DNA of 64,000 bases from Mycolicibacterium septicum DSM 44393 (lineage in GTDB: Bacteria; Actinomycetota; Actinomycetes; Mycobacteriales; Mycobacteriaceae): assembly GCF_000455325.1 (NCBI RefSeq), contig NZ_HG322952.1, forward strand, positions 1,202,558 through 1,266,557, read 5' to 3'. Below the pieces are notes generated by a model that did not search any database, was not told the origin of the DNA, and was given only the letters and a program-made list of their open reading frames with translations. Within the stretch, counting starts at the first letter, position 1. Each line of letters starts with the position of its first letter. The position numbers and the translations under genes were made by a program. Positions 25,647-33,972 of the stretch are shown here, piece after piece.

Positions 25647-26618
25647 TCACGCGATGACGGCGTCTTCGTCTACACCACAGGCGAATTGACGTCGGTAGTC
25701 CGATGGCGTCACGCCGATCAGTCGGCGGAAGTGATGGCGCAGCAGCGTTGCGGTGCCGAACCCCGCCTGCCCGGCGATCCGGTCGATGTCCAGGTCGGAC
25801 TCCTCCAGCAGCCTGCGCGCGTACAACACCCGCTGATCGGTGATCCACTGCATGGGTGTGGTGCCGGTCTCCTCGACGAACCGGCGGGCGAAGGTGCGCG
25901 TGGACATCGCGGATCGCCTGGCCAACGTGGTCACCGTGTGCGGTTTGTCCAGGTTGCCTATGATCCAATCCAGGTGCGGCGCAAAGCCTTCCGAACACCT
26001 GACCGGAATCGGCTGATCGATGAACTGGCGTTGGCCGCCGTCGCGCTGCGGCGGGACCACCATTCGCCGGGCGATCTTGTTGGTCACCTCGCTGCCGAGT
26101 TCGCGGCGAACCAGGTGCAGGCACGCGTCGATGCCCGCCGCCGTGCCTGCGCTGGTGATCAGATTGCCGTCGTCGACGAACAGGACATTACGGTCCACCT
26201 TGGCGGTGGGATATTTGCGGGCCAGGGCGTCGGCGTGCATCCAGTGCGTGGTGCACGGCCTGCCGTCCAACAGGCCCGCCGCGCCGGCGAGGAACGCGCC
26301 CGAGCACACCGTCAGGATGATCGAGCCCGCGTCGGCAGCGGCCCGCACGGCCTCCAACGCCTCCGGCAGGTAGTCGGAGGTGCCGATCGCCGGGATCGCC
26401 ACCAGATCGGCGCCCTGGAGGGCATCGAGCCCATGCTCGGGGGTCAGGGTCGCACCGACCGAAGTCCGCAGCGGCTTGCCCGGTTCGGGGCCGCACACCT
26501 TGAAGTCGAAGTTGGGTACGCCGTCGGCCGACCGGTCGATCCCGAAAACCTCGCAGATGACCCCGAACTCGAAAACGGCCAGACCGTCGAGCACCAGCGT
26601 GGAGACGCTTCTCAGCAT
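25647..26618 (-). CDS. GlxA family transcriptional regulator
   Basis: The 323-residue product has an N-terminal DJ-1/PfpI-like domain with the nucleophile-elbow-like TVCSGAFLAGAAGLLDG near residue 102. The C-terminal AraC-type domain has two helix-turn-helix units (TVTTLARRSAMSTRTFARRF and IDRIAGQAGFGTATLLRHHF). Such GlxA-type regulators respond to small metabolites and often control neighbouring catabolic genes. Here the nearest divergent gene is a 76-residue membrane protein. The target and ligand are unknown. Confidence 0.87.
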   Translation of the reverse strand: MLRSVSTLVLDGLAVFEFGVICEVFGIDRSADGVPNFDFKVCGPEPGKPLRTSVGATLTPEHGLDALQGADLVAIPAIGTSDYLPEALEAVRAAADAGSIILTVCSGAFLAGAAGLLDGRPCTTHWMHADALARKYPTAKVDRNVLFVDDGNLITSAGTAAGIDACLHLVRRELGSEVTNKIARRMVVPPQRDGGQRQFIDQPIPVRCSEGFAPHLDWIIGNLDKPHTVTTLARRSAMSTRTFARRFVEETGTTPMQWITDQRVLYARRLLEESDLDIDRIAGQAGFGTATLLRHHFRRLIGVTPSDYRRQFACGVDEDAVIA

Positions 26619-26689
26619 GGCAGCATTTTATCGTAAGGTGTCAGCGCTGCCACTGTTGGCTGGATATTTCCCCGACGAGCATTACTGCC

Positions 26690-26920
26690 ATGACTGTTGC
26701 ACTCGCTCTGATCATCCTGATCTCACCCTTCGCGGTCGCCGCGGCAGTGGGCTGGGCGGCGCGGCGCGGCAATGTCCTGCGGTTCCGCCTCGACCTGTTC
26801 GACCTCAACCAGCCCGACTACGAGACGTATCGCGCCGGCCACGACCTCGACGCGATACGCAGCCGGTTCGAACACCAGCCGTCCTGGCCGAGCGCAGGTG
26901 TCCTAGGCGAGCGCCGTTAG
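26690..26920 (+). CDS. Small single-pass membrane protein
   Basis: The 76-residue product has an N-terminal hydrophobic helix (about residues 3-24), then a basic/aromatic segment (FRLDLFDLNQPDYETYRAGHDLDAIRSRFE). It starts at ATG 26690, 72 bases upstream of the divergent GlxA start. Its last 18 bases overlap the end of the convergent hydrolase gene. Codon use looks coding, but no family is recognised, so it could still be spurious. Confidence 0.45.
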   Translation: MTVALALIILISPFAVAAAVGWAARRGNVLRFRLDLFDLNQPDYETYRAGHDLDAIRSRFEHQPSWPSAGVLGERR

Positions 26921-27664
26921 AAACTCCGTCACGGCTTCGCGGTACACCTCGGGCGCATCGTCGTGGATCAGGTGCCCCGCGCCGGGTACGTGCAGATACC
27001 TGGTGTCCTTCCCGATCTCGGCCATCCGGCGCATCTGCCCCGGCGGCGCCACCGAGTTGCCCGCCTCCATGAGCAGGGTCGGCACCCGCACGTCGCGCCA
27101 CTGCTGCCAGTAGTCCCGAGTGCCCCACTGGGCAGCGATGTCCAGCCACCATTGCGGGTACCCGTGCAGCCGCCAGCCGGTGGGCGTTCGGTCGAACGCC
27201 TCAAGGAAGTACTGACCCGCGACCGGCCCGAACTCGTCGTAAACCTCTTGCGCCGAGCCGAATTCGACCGGAAGGGCGTGCACCCACGGCTCCCACGGCC
27301 CGGTGGTACGTCCCCGGAAATCCGGGGCCATGTCCTCCACCACCACCGCGCGGGCCAGTTCGGGACGGGCGGCGGCCAGACACCACGAGTGCAACGCACC
27401 CATCGAATGCCCCACCAGCATCGCCGGCCGCCCGAGACCTGCCACGGCGTCACCCAGGTCCGCGACGAAACGCTCGGTGCTGATCGGATACGGATCGACC
27501 ACATCGCGCCCGCGGTGCCACGGTGCGTCATAGGTGTAGACCTCGCCCAGCCCGGCCAACCAGGGCAATTGGCGCGACCAGGTGCTGCCGCGACCCATCA
27601 GCCCGTGCACCAGGACGATGGGCTCGCCGCGCCCCCCTCTGTGGGTGAGCAGATCTGTGACCAT
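26903..27664 (-). CDS. Alpha/beta hydrolase
   Basis: The 253-residue hydrolase has VLVHGLMGRGSTW (oxyanion HG), the nucleophile elbow GHSMGALHSW and a late GAGHLIHDD with the catalytic His. The length fits a minimal alpha/beta fold with a short lid. The start ATG 27664 removes a long unlikely N-terminal extension. It is divergent from mhuD with a 39-base gap, the order seen for Rv3591c and Rv3592. The substrate is unknown. Confidence 0.85.
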   Translation of the reverse strand: MVTDLLTHRGGRGEPIVLVHGLMGRGSTWSRQLPWLAGLGEVYTYDAPWHRGRDVVDPYPISTERFVADLGDAVAGLGRPAMLVGHSMGALHSWCLAAARPELARAVVVEDMAPDFRGRTTGPWEPWVHALPVEFGSAQEVYDEFGPVAGQYFLEAFDRTPTGWRLHGYPQWWLDIAAQWGTRDYWQQWRDVRVPTLLMEAGNSVAPPGQMRRMAEIGKDTRYLHVPGAGHLIHDDAPEVYREAVTEFLTALA

Positions 27665-27703
27665 CCCGTTATCTTGCCGGGCAGTCGCGGTAGCCTGAAC
27701 ACC

Positions 27704-28021
27704 ATGCCCGTCGTGAAGATCAACGCCATCGAGGTCCCGCCCAACGCCGGCCCGGAACTGGAGAAGCGGTTCGCGAACCGTGCACACGCCGTCGACAGTC
27801 AGCCCGGCTTCCTGGGCTTCCAGTTGCTGCGCCCGGTCAAGGGCGAAGACCGCTACTTCGTGGTGACGCAGTGGGAAACCGAAGAGGCCTTCCAGGCCTG
27901 GGCTTCGGGCCCGGCTGTCGAGGCGTACAAGGGCCAGCAGGCAAAGCCTGTGGCCACCGGCGCGTCGCTGCTGGAGTTCGAGGTTGTGCTGGACGTTGCA
28001 GGGCCCGCTGCCCAGGCGTAG
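27704..28021 (+). CDS. mhuD: MhuD-type heme-degrading monooxygenase (Tyr at position 75)
   Basis: The 105-residue antibiotic-biosynthesis-monooxygenase-fold protein begins MPVVKINAIEVPPN and keeps Asn7, Arg26 and Trp66, known to matter in M. tuberculosis MhuD, which converts heme to mycobilin and free iron. The heme-ligating His75 of that protein is replaced here by Tyr (codon TAC at 27926-27928), and the only His is residue 28. Activity may therefore differ. The start is ATG 27704. The end overlaps the lpqF start by 38 bases. Confidence 0.85.
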   Translation: MPVVKINAIEVPPNAGPELEKRFANRAHAVDSQPGFLGFQLLRPVKGEDRYFVVTQWETEEAFQAWASGPAVEAYKGQQAKPVATGASLLEFEVVLDVAGPAAQA

Positions 28022-29363
28022 CCGCGGCCGGACGCTGCACCGCACGATCGGCCTGACGGCCATCACAGCGGTCGCCGCGGCCCTGGCTTGTGGCTGCTCG
28101 CCGAACGCCGCGCCCGCGGCCGAAGTGTCCTACGGCGCGCACATCGACACCATCACCCCGCCGGGTCTGCGAGCCAAGCAGACCATGGACATGCTCAACT
28201 CCGACTGGCCGATCGGTCCCATCGGGGTGCGCACCCTGGCCGCGCCCGAGAAGGTCGACCTGGTCGGCACCAAGATGGACTCCATCTGGTGGGACCGCCC
28301 GTTCAAGGTCACCTCGGTGGACATCGGGGCCGCGCAGGCCACGTTGCACGTACTGACGTCCTACAACGTGGCCCAGGACATCGAACTGCGGACCAACGAT
28401 GTCGGTCTGGTGGACCGGTTCGAGGTCAACCTGGTGCCACCGAAGATCGACAAATGGTCCGACATCGACACCGAGCTGACCAAGTCGGGAGCGCGCTACT
28501 CCTACCGGGTGTCCAAGGTGAACAACGGCAAGTGCGAGCAGGTCGCCGGCACCAACACCGACATGTCGCTGCCACTGGCTTCGATCTTCAAATTGTATGT
28601 ACTGCTTGCGGTTTCGGATTCGGTCAAAGCCGGCACGCTCAAGTGGGACGATCACCTGACGATCACCAAGGAAGGCAAGAAGCTCGGCTCGGCCGGGCTG
28701 GACAAACTTCCCCCCGGTGCTCAGATCACCGTGCGGACCGCCGCCCAGCAGATGATCTCGGCCAGTGACAACATGGCCACCGACCTGCTGATCGAGCGGA
28801 TGGGCCCGGCGGCGGTGGAACGCGCGCTGGTCACCGCGGGTCACCACGATCCGGCCAGCATGACCCCGTTCCCGACCATGCACGAGGTGTTCTCGGTCGG
28901 CTGGGGCGAGCCGAACCTGCGCGATCAGTGGAAGAACGCCTCGCGCACCGATCGGGTGGCACTGCTGCAGCAGACCAATTCCCGCCCCTACGAACCGGAT
29001 CCGTATCGCACCCACACCCCGGCCTCCAATGACGGTCTGGAGTGGTTCGCCAGCGCCGCCGACATCTGCCGGGTGCACGCCGCCCTGCAGGCCTCGGCGT
29101 TCGGGCCTGCCGCGCCGGTGAAGGACATCCTCTCGGCACTGCCCGGCATCGACCCCGATCCGGCCAAGTGGAACTACATCGGCGCCAAGGGCGGCAACCT
29201 GCCCGGCGACCTGACCTTCAGCTGGTACGCGGTGGACTACACCGGGCAGCCATGGGTGTTCAGTTTTCAGCTGAACTGGCCGAAGTTCCGTAGCCCCACT
29301 GCCGCAGGCTGGTTGCTGCAGATCGCCAAGCGGGCCTTCGCCATGGCGCCGGTCGGACAGTAG
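27984..29363 (+). CDS. lpqF: LpqF-like serine beta-lactamase-fold lipoprotein
   Basis: The 459-residue product has an N-terminal lipoprotein signal with lipobox LACG-C at about residue 38. An NTF2-like/Cpe-type domain (about 50-160) follows, then a class A beta-lactamase-like serine hydrolase domain with SIFK (SxxK), SASDN (SDN) and AKGGN (KxG). These are the catalytic elements of serine D-stereospecific peptidases and beta-lactamases. The start is GTG 27984, inside the end of mhuD; a later start would cut the signal. The neighbourhood equals that of Rv3593. Confidence 0.8.
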   Translation: MCWTLQGPLPRRSRGRTLHRTIGLTAITAVAAALACGCSPNAAPAAEVSYGAHIDTITPPGLRAKQTMDMLNSDWPIGPIGVRTLAAPEKVDLVGTKMDSIWWDRPFKVTSVDIGAAQATLHVLTSYNVAQDIELRTNDVGLVDRFEVNLVPPKIDKWSDIDTELTKSGARYSYRVSKVNNGKCEQVAGTNTDMSLPLASIFKLYVLLAVSDSVKAGTLKWDDHLTITKEGKKLGSAGLDKLPPGAQITVRTAAQQMISASDNMATDLLIERMGPAAVERALVTAGHHDPASMTPFPTMHEVFSVGWGEPNLRDQWKNASRTDRVALLQQTNSRPYEPDPYRTHTPASNDGLEWFASAADICRVHAALQASAFGPAAPVKDILSALPGIDPDPAKWNYIGAKGGNLPGDLTFSWYAVDYTGQPWVFSFQLNWPKFRSPTAAGWLLQIAKRAFAMAPVGQ

Positions 29364-29372
29364 GGCCGCGGA

Positions 29373-29924
29373 CTAGTTGCTGCTCCGCAAGGTCCAGGCT
29401 TGGCCGCGGAAATGCATCACGGTTCGGCTGAGCGGCGCAATATCGATGCGCCAGAACGACTTTGCCGGGGCGTCCAGCGCGACGAGGATGGCCGCCCGGA
29501 TCACCGCCGGGTGGGTCACCGCGACCAGCCGCCCCCGCGTCGAGACCAGGCTGTCCATCCAGCGATGAACCCGGTTGACGAGATCGACGACGGATTCGCC
29601 GCCGTGCGGCGCGCGGGTCGGATCGGTCAGCCAGACCGCCAGGTCCGCGGGCAGCACCCCGCCCAGCACACCCCCGCGCCAGCTGCCGAAGTCCAGGTCG
29701 GCCAGTTGGGGTTCGACCACCGCTGACAGGCCCAGCAGCTCGGCGGTCTGGCGGACCCGTTTCTCCGGCCCGCAGTACGCGGCGTCGATGACGCCCAATT
29801 CGACGGTCGCATCGGCCTGCCGGTGGCCCAGCGGATTCAGCGGCTCGTCGGTGGGAAATCGTCCGGCGGCGGTGGCGTCGGTCATGGCGTGCGACACCAA
29901 CGTCAGCCGGACGACCTCACTCAC
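29373..29924 (-). CDS. Histidine phosphatase-fold protein with altered RHG motif
   Basis: The 183-residue protein has the phosphoglycerate-mutase-like fold: EKRVRQTAELL, DLDFGSWRGG and VTHPAVIRAAI are conserved. The N-terminal catalytic RHG is changed to SHA (LVSHAMTDA), so one phosphate-binding Arg is missing. It follows cbtA by seven bases in a cobalamin-riboswitch operon. A role like the alpha-ribazole phosphatase CobC is tempting, but the altered active site argues for caution. Confidence 0.7.
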   Translation of the reverse strand: MSEVVRLTLVSHAMTDATAAGRFPTDEPLNPLGHRQADATVELGVIDAAYCGPEKRVRQTAELLGLSAVVEPQLADLDFGSWRGGVLGGVLPADLAVWLTDPTRAPHGGESVVDLVNRVHRWMDSLVSTRGRLVAVTHPAVIRAAILVALDAPAKSFWRIDIAPLSRTVMHFRGQAWTLRSSN

Positions 29925-29931
29925 GACGAAC

Positions 29932-30702
29932 TCACGCGATCAGTTGCTCCTCGCGCTTGCCCTCGAGCACCCTCGACGCCAGGGCACCGAACACCAGCCC
30001 GATCGTCGCCCAGATCACCACCTGGATACCCAGCGAATACAGCCGGAATTGGTAGAGGTCGTCGGCCGGGAAGGTCGACGGGGTCTCGTGGATACCCGGC
30101 AGGATCAGGAAGACCACGGCCATCGACACCACGTAGTCCGCGGCGCCGATCAGGCTGGCATTCCACACCCCCAGCTTCGGCATCAAGCGACGTGCGAGCA
30201 GCACCGAACCGACGAACAACGCCGCCGAGAGCACCACCAACAGCACGTAGAGCAGGGTCCGCTGCTTGATGGTCTCCTCGAGGCTGGTCGCGGGCGGGTT
30301 GGGCGGGTACTTCAGCGCCGGGACGATCCACAACGAGACCAGCATGCCGCCGGCGGTCAGCGCCGCCAGCGCCCGTGCGGACAGGTTGGCCCTGCCGTAC
30401 AGCACGCAGAACACGACGGCCAGCAGGGCACCCATCGCGACGCTGAAGATCAGGACGCCGAGACCCATGCCGATGTTCGACTGGACACCGCGGGTGAACA
30501 CCTCGGCGCTCTCGGCGCCGCCGTGGGAATGCCCACCGGCGCCATGTGAATGTTCCGCCGCCTCATGCGCTGCGCCGGCACTGTTCTCGAAGTCGATCGC
30601 CCGACCGATGATCGGTTCGATCAGCAGCTTGGCCCAGATGAAGGCGAGCACGCCTGCTAGGGCGCCGGCCAGAATGCCGCGCCCGATGATCTGCTTTTCC
30701 AT
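29932..30702 (-). CDS. cbtA: Cobalt transporter CbtA
   Basis: The 256-residue membrane protein has about six to seven helices and an early His/Gly loop (HSHGAGGHSHGG, about residues 52-63) that can bind metal. It starts MEKQIIGRGILAGALAGVLAF, characteristic of CbtA. With CbtB it forms a predicted B12-regulated cobalt uptake system. It follows cbtB by 24 bases and shares the upstream riboswitch. Confidence 0.88.
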   Translation of the reverse strand: MEKQIIGRGILAGALAGVLAFIWAKLLIEPIIGRAIDFENSAGAAHEAAEHSHGAGGHSHGGAESAEVFTRGVQSNIGMGLGVLIFSVAMGALLAVVFCVLYGRANLSARALAALTAGGMLVSLWIVPALKYPPNPPATSLEETIKQRTLLYVLLVVLSAALFVGSVLLARRLMPKLGVWNASLIGAADYVVSMAVVFLILPGIHETPSTFPADDLYQFRLYSLGIQVVIWATIGLVFGALASRVLEGKREEQLIA

Positions 30703-30726
30703 TTTGTCCGGTATCTCCGCTGCGTA

Positions 30727-30942
30727 TCAGTGGCAGGGGAAACCGAGAAGGTGGCGGGCGTCGTGCACGAACTCGTGCACGTAGGTGTTGTTGCCCAGGA
30801 CCGAGGTCGCGCCCTGGTCCATCCCGACGAAGTAGAGGGCCAGCAGCGCGATGAACGCCGTCAGCGTCAGCCAGAGCACCGCCTTGGTGGCCGACAGGTC
30901 GATCGCGGGGGCGTGGCTCTTGCGTGCCTCAGTGGGAGTCAT
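30727..30942 (-). CDS. cbtB: Cobalt transporter subunit CbtB
   Basis: The 71-residue protein has one transmembrane helix (about residues 21-43) and the CbtB C-terminal HEFVHDARHLLGFPCH, a His-rich stretch likely to bind cobalt. ATG 30942 is the start. It is the first gene of the cbtBA-phosphatase operon, just after a cobalamin riboswitch on the same strand. Confidence 0.9.
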   Translation of the reverse strand: MTPTEARKSHAPAIDLSATKAVLWLTLTAFIALLALYFVGMDQGATSVLGNNTYVHEFVHDARHLLGFPCH

Positions 30943-30979
30943 ACCGGTCCTTTCCGGGAATTCGCGTCCCAGTCCGTGT

Positions 30980-31062
30980 CGTGACAGGTGAGGGTCTGAC
31001 TGTTAACAGTGGCGCGGCCGCCCTGGATTCTCACCAGGTTCCTCTGCCTGTCGATTACAGCA
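30980..31062 (-). promoter_or_regulatory. Cobalamin riboswitch upstream of cbtB
   Basis: On the minus strand the leader reads AGGAACCTGGTGAGAATCCAGG then GCCGCGCCACTG, the conserved cobalamin-riboswitch core and B12 box. A GACAGG/CCTGTC pair (30983-30988 with 31047-31052) closes the domain. It lies 40-120 bases before the cbtB start and should repress cobalt uptake when cobalamin is abundant. Confidence 0.92.
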
Positions 31063-31115
31063 GCATCCTAACCACCGCGCAGGAGTTCTCTCATCGGCAG
31101 GTATGAAACGGGTAT

Positions 31116-31152
31116 GAAAAATGCCCCCGCCATTGCGGCGGGGGCATTTTTC
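31116..31152. terminator. Bidirectional rho-independent terminator
   Basis: A perfect 14-base inverted repeat, AAAAATGCCCCCGC (31117-31130) and its complement (31138-31151), encloses a 7-base loop. The A/T ends give U-tracts on both strands. On the minus strand it ends clpC1 transcripts 12 bases after the stop; on the plus strand it can stop read-through towards clpC1. Confidence 0.93.
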
Positions 31153-31162
31153 GTCTTGGACC

Positions 31163-33691
31163 TTATTCCGCGGTGGCTCCGGCCTTGGCCAGATCCGGAC
31201 CGTCGGAGCCGGCCGCCTTGGGCGCACCGGAGAACGTGAACTTCGCGTCCTCGCCGGCGCCTTCGCCGTCCCAGCCCTCGACATCGACCGTGACCAGCTG
31301 GCCCGGGCCGAGCTCTTCGAAGAGGATCTTCTCGGAGAGCTGGTCCTCGATCTCGCGCTGGATGGTGCGCCGCAGCGGGCGGGCACCGAGCACCGGATCG
31401 AAGCCACGCTTGGCCAGCAGGGCCTTGGCCTTGTCGGTCAGCTCCATGGCCATGTCCTTGGCCTTGAGCTGGTTTCCGACCCGGCCGATCATCAAGTCGA
31501 CCATCTGGATGATCTCGTCCTGCGTCAGCTGGTGGAACACGATGATGTCATCGATGCGGTTGAGGAACTCAGGCCGGAAGTGCTTCTTGAGCTCGTCGTT
31601 GACCTTCTGCTTCATCCGCTCGTAGTTGTTCTCCCCGCCGCCCTGGCTGAAGCCGAGTCCGACAGCCTTGCTGATGTCGGAGGTTCCCAGGTTCGAGGTG
31701 AAGATCAACACCGTGTTCTTGAAGTCGACCGTGCGGCCCTGACCGTCGGTGAGACGTCCGTCCTCCAGGACCTGCAACAGGCTGTTGTAGATCTCCTGGT
31801 GGGCCTTCTCGATCTCGTCGAACAGCACGACCGAGAACGGCTTGCGGCGCACCTTCTCGGTGAGCTGGCCGCCCTCTTCGTAGCCGACGTAGCCCGGAGG
31901 GGCACCGAACAGCCGCGACGCGGTGAAGCGGTCGTGGAACTCGCCCATGTCGATCTGGATGAGCGCATCGTCGTCGCCGAACAGGAAGTTGGCCAGCGCC
32001 TTGGACAGCTCGGTCTTACCGACACCGGACGGGCCGGCGAAGATGAACGAACCGGACGGACGCTTCGGGTCCTTCAGGCCGGCGCGGGTACGCCGGATCG
32101 CCTTGGAGACGGCCTTGACGGCGTCCTCCTGGCCGATGATCCGCTTGTGCAGCTCGTCTTCCATGCGCAGCAGGCGCGTGGTCTCGGCCTCGGTCAGCTT
32201 GAACACCGGGATACCGGTCCAGTTGCCGAGCACCTCGGCGATCTGCTCGTCATCGACCTCGGCGACAACGTCGAGATCGCCCGAGCGCCACTGCTTCTCA
32301 CGCTCGCCACGCTGAGCGACCAGGGTCTTCTCCCGATCGCGCAGGCTCGCGGCCTTCTCGAAGTCCTGCGCGTCGATCGCGGACTCCTTCTCCCGGCGCG
32401 CGTCGGCGATCTTCTCGTCGAACTCGCGCAGGTCTGGCGGAGCGGTCATCCGGCGGATACGCATCCGGGCGCCGGCCTCGTCGATCAGGTCGATCGCCTT
32501 GTCCGGCAGGAACCGGTCGTTGATGTACCGGTCGGCCAGGGTGGCCGCGGCCACCAGCGCACCGTCGGTGATCGAGACACGGTGGTGCGCCTCGTAGCGG
32601 TCACGCAGACCCTTGAGGATCTCGATGGTGTGCTCGACCGTCGGCTCACCCACCTGGACCGGCTGGAACCGGCGCTCCAGGGCGGCGTCCTTCTCGATGT
32701 ACTTGCGGTACTCGTCGAGGGTGGTCGCACCGATGGTCTGCAGCTCGCCACGGGCCAGCTTCGGCTTCAGGATCGACGCGGCGTCGATCGCGCCCTCGGC
32801 AGCACCCGCACCCACGAGCGTGTGCAGCTCGTCGATGAACAGGATGATGTCGCCGCGGGTGTTGATCTCCTTGAGCACCTTCTTCAGGCGTTCCTCGAAA
32901 TCACCGCGGTAACGGCTGCCGGCGACCAGTGAACCCAGGTCCAGGGTGTAGAGCTGCTTGTCCTTGAGCGTCTCGGGGACCTCGCCGTGCACGATGGCCT
33001 GGGCCAGGCCCTCGACGACGGCGGTCTTGCCGACGCCGGGCTCGCCGATCAGCACCGGGTTGTTCTTGGTGCGGCGGCTCAGCACCTGCATGACCCGCTC
33101 GATTTCCTTCTCACGGCCGATGACCGGATCGAGCTTGCCTTCCATGGCGGCGGCGGTCAGGTTGCGGCCGAACTGGTCGAGGACCAACGAGGTGGACGGG
33201 TTGCCCGACTCGCCGCCACGGCCACCGGTACCGGCCTCGGCGGCCTCCTTGCCCTGGTAACCGCTCAGCAGCTGGATGACCTGCTGGCGCACCCGGGTCA
33301 GCTCGGCGCCGAGCTTGACCAGCACCTGCGCGGCCACACCCTCGCCCTCACGAATCAGGCCGAGCAGAATGTGCTCAGTGCCGATGTAGTTGTGGCCGAG
33401 CTGCAGCGCCTCACGCAGGGACAGCTCCAGCACCTTCTTGGCACGCGGCGTGAAGGGGATGTGGCCGGACGGCGCCTGCTGTCCCTGGCCGATGATCTCC
33501 TCGACCTGGCTGCGCACGCCTTCCAGCGAGATGCCCAACGACTCCAGCGACTTGGCGGCTACGCCCTCGCCCTCGTGAATCAGACCCAACAGGATGTGCT
33601 CGGTCCCGATGTAGTTGTGGTTGAGCATCCGGGCTTCTTCTTGCGCCAGGACGACGACCCTGCGGGCACGGTCGGTGAATCTCTCAAACAT
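31163..33691 (-). CDS. clpC1: ATP-dependent Clp protease ATP-binding subunit ClpC1
   Basis: The 842-residue AAA+ unfoldase feeds proteins into ClpP1P2. It has the repeated N-terminal Clp-N domain, first AAA module with Walker A GEPGVGKTAVV, a coiled-coil M-domain (UVR-like ADARREKESAIDAQDFEKAASLRD), second module with GPSGVGKTELSKAL, and a C-terminal D2 domain. Length is near the usual 848. The ATG is at 33691. It is transcribed alone and ends at the terminator at 31116-31152. Confidence 0.97.
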   Translation of the reverse strand: MFERFTDRARRVVVLAQEEARMLNHNYIGTEHILLGLIHEGEGVAAKSLESLGISLEGVRSQVEEIIGQGQQAPSGHIPFTPRAKKVLELSLREALQLGHNYIGTEHILLGLIREGEGVAAQVLVKLGAELTRVRQQVIQLLSGYQGKEAAEAGTGGRGGESGNPSTSLVLDQFGRNLTAAAMEGKLDPVIGREKEIERVMQVLSRRTKNNPVLIGEPGVGKTAVVEGLAQAIVHGEVPETLKDKQLYTLDLGSLVAGSRYRGDFEERLKKVLKEINTRGDIILFIDELHTLVGAGAAEGAIDAASILKPKLARGELQTIGATTLDEYRKYIEKDAALERRFQPVQVGEPTVEHTIEILKGLRDRYEAHHRVSITDGALVAAATLADRYINDRFLPDKAIDLIDEAGARMRIRRMTAPPDLREFDEKIADARREKESAIDAQDFEKAASLRDREKTLVAQRGEREKQWRSGDLDVVAEVDDEQIAEVLGNWTGIPVFKLTEAETTRLLRMEDELHKRIIGQEDAVKAVSKAIRRTRAGLKDPKRPSGSFIFAGPSGVGKTELSKALANFLFGDDDALIQIDMGEFHDRFTASRLFGAPPGYVGYEEGGQLTEKVRRKPFSVVLFDEIEKAHQEIYNSLLQVLEDGRLTDGQGRTVDFKNTVLIFTSNLGTSDISKAVGLGFSQGGGENNYERMKQKVNDELKKHFRPEFLNRIDDIIVFHQLTQDEIIQMVDLMIGRVGNQLKAKDMAMELTDKAKALLAKRGFDPVLGARPLRRTIQREIEDQLSEKILFEELGPGQLVTVDVEGWDGEGAGEDAKFTFSGAPKAAGSDGPDLAKAGATAE

Positions 33692-33710
33692 CGGTGGTTA
33701 CCTGCTCTCC

Positions 33711-33722
33711 ATCGCTAGCGAT
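33711..33722. promoter_or_regulatory. Perfect 12-base palindrome in the clpC1 leader
   Basis: ATCGCTAGCGAT is self-complementary and lies 20-31 bases before the clpC1 ATG, possibly inside the transcript leader. It shares CGC/GCG elements with ClgR sites but lacks the spacing of the ClgR consensus. A regulatory role is speculative. Confidence 0.25.
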
Positions 33723-33907
33723 ACCCGCGTACGGCTGCGTTCTATCGGTTTTTCTCGTAGCCCGCACGTAGTACCTACCGTCCACTCTAATGGGCGGCCG
33801 TCCATGGTGCGGAGGTTGGTCGCTCCGCATCTACTGCTGCAGATGAGCAACGCCGCCGGTCGGCGAATCGTTTCCGAAAATCGAGGCTTTCGGGTTCGCC
33901 ACTAGCG

Positions 33908-33943
33908 AAAAACTCCGGACCGGGAATTCTCACCGGTCCGGAG
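33908..33943 (-). terminator. Rho-independent terminator of lsr2
   Basis: CTCCGGACCGG (33913-33923) pairs with CCGGTCCGGAG (33933-33943), giving an 11-base stem with a 9-base loop. Five A residues at 33908-33912 give a U-tract on the minus strand. It lies about 30 bases past the lsr2 stop. Confidence 0.88.
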
Positions 33944-33972
33944 CTGGCAACTGTCGGTTAAGTTGCGGTCGT

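Noticed and set aside
31121..32932. Long plus-strand open frame antisense to clpC1
   Set aside because: It mirrors the codon structure of the conserved ClpC1 sequence and has no family motifs. Long antisense frames are expected in GC-rich DNA.
33692..33800. ClgR operator upstream of clpC1
   Set aside because: CGC/GCG elements are present, but the consensus spacing was not found; only the 12-base palindrome was kept as an observation.
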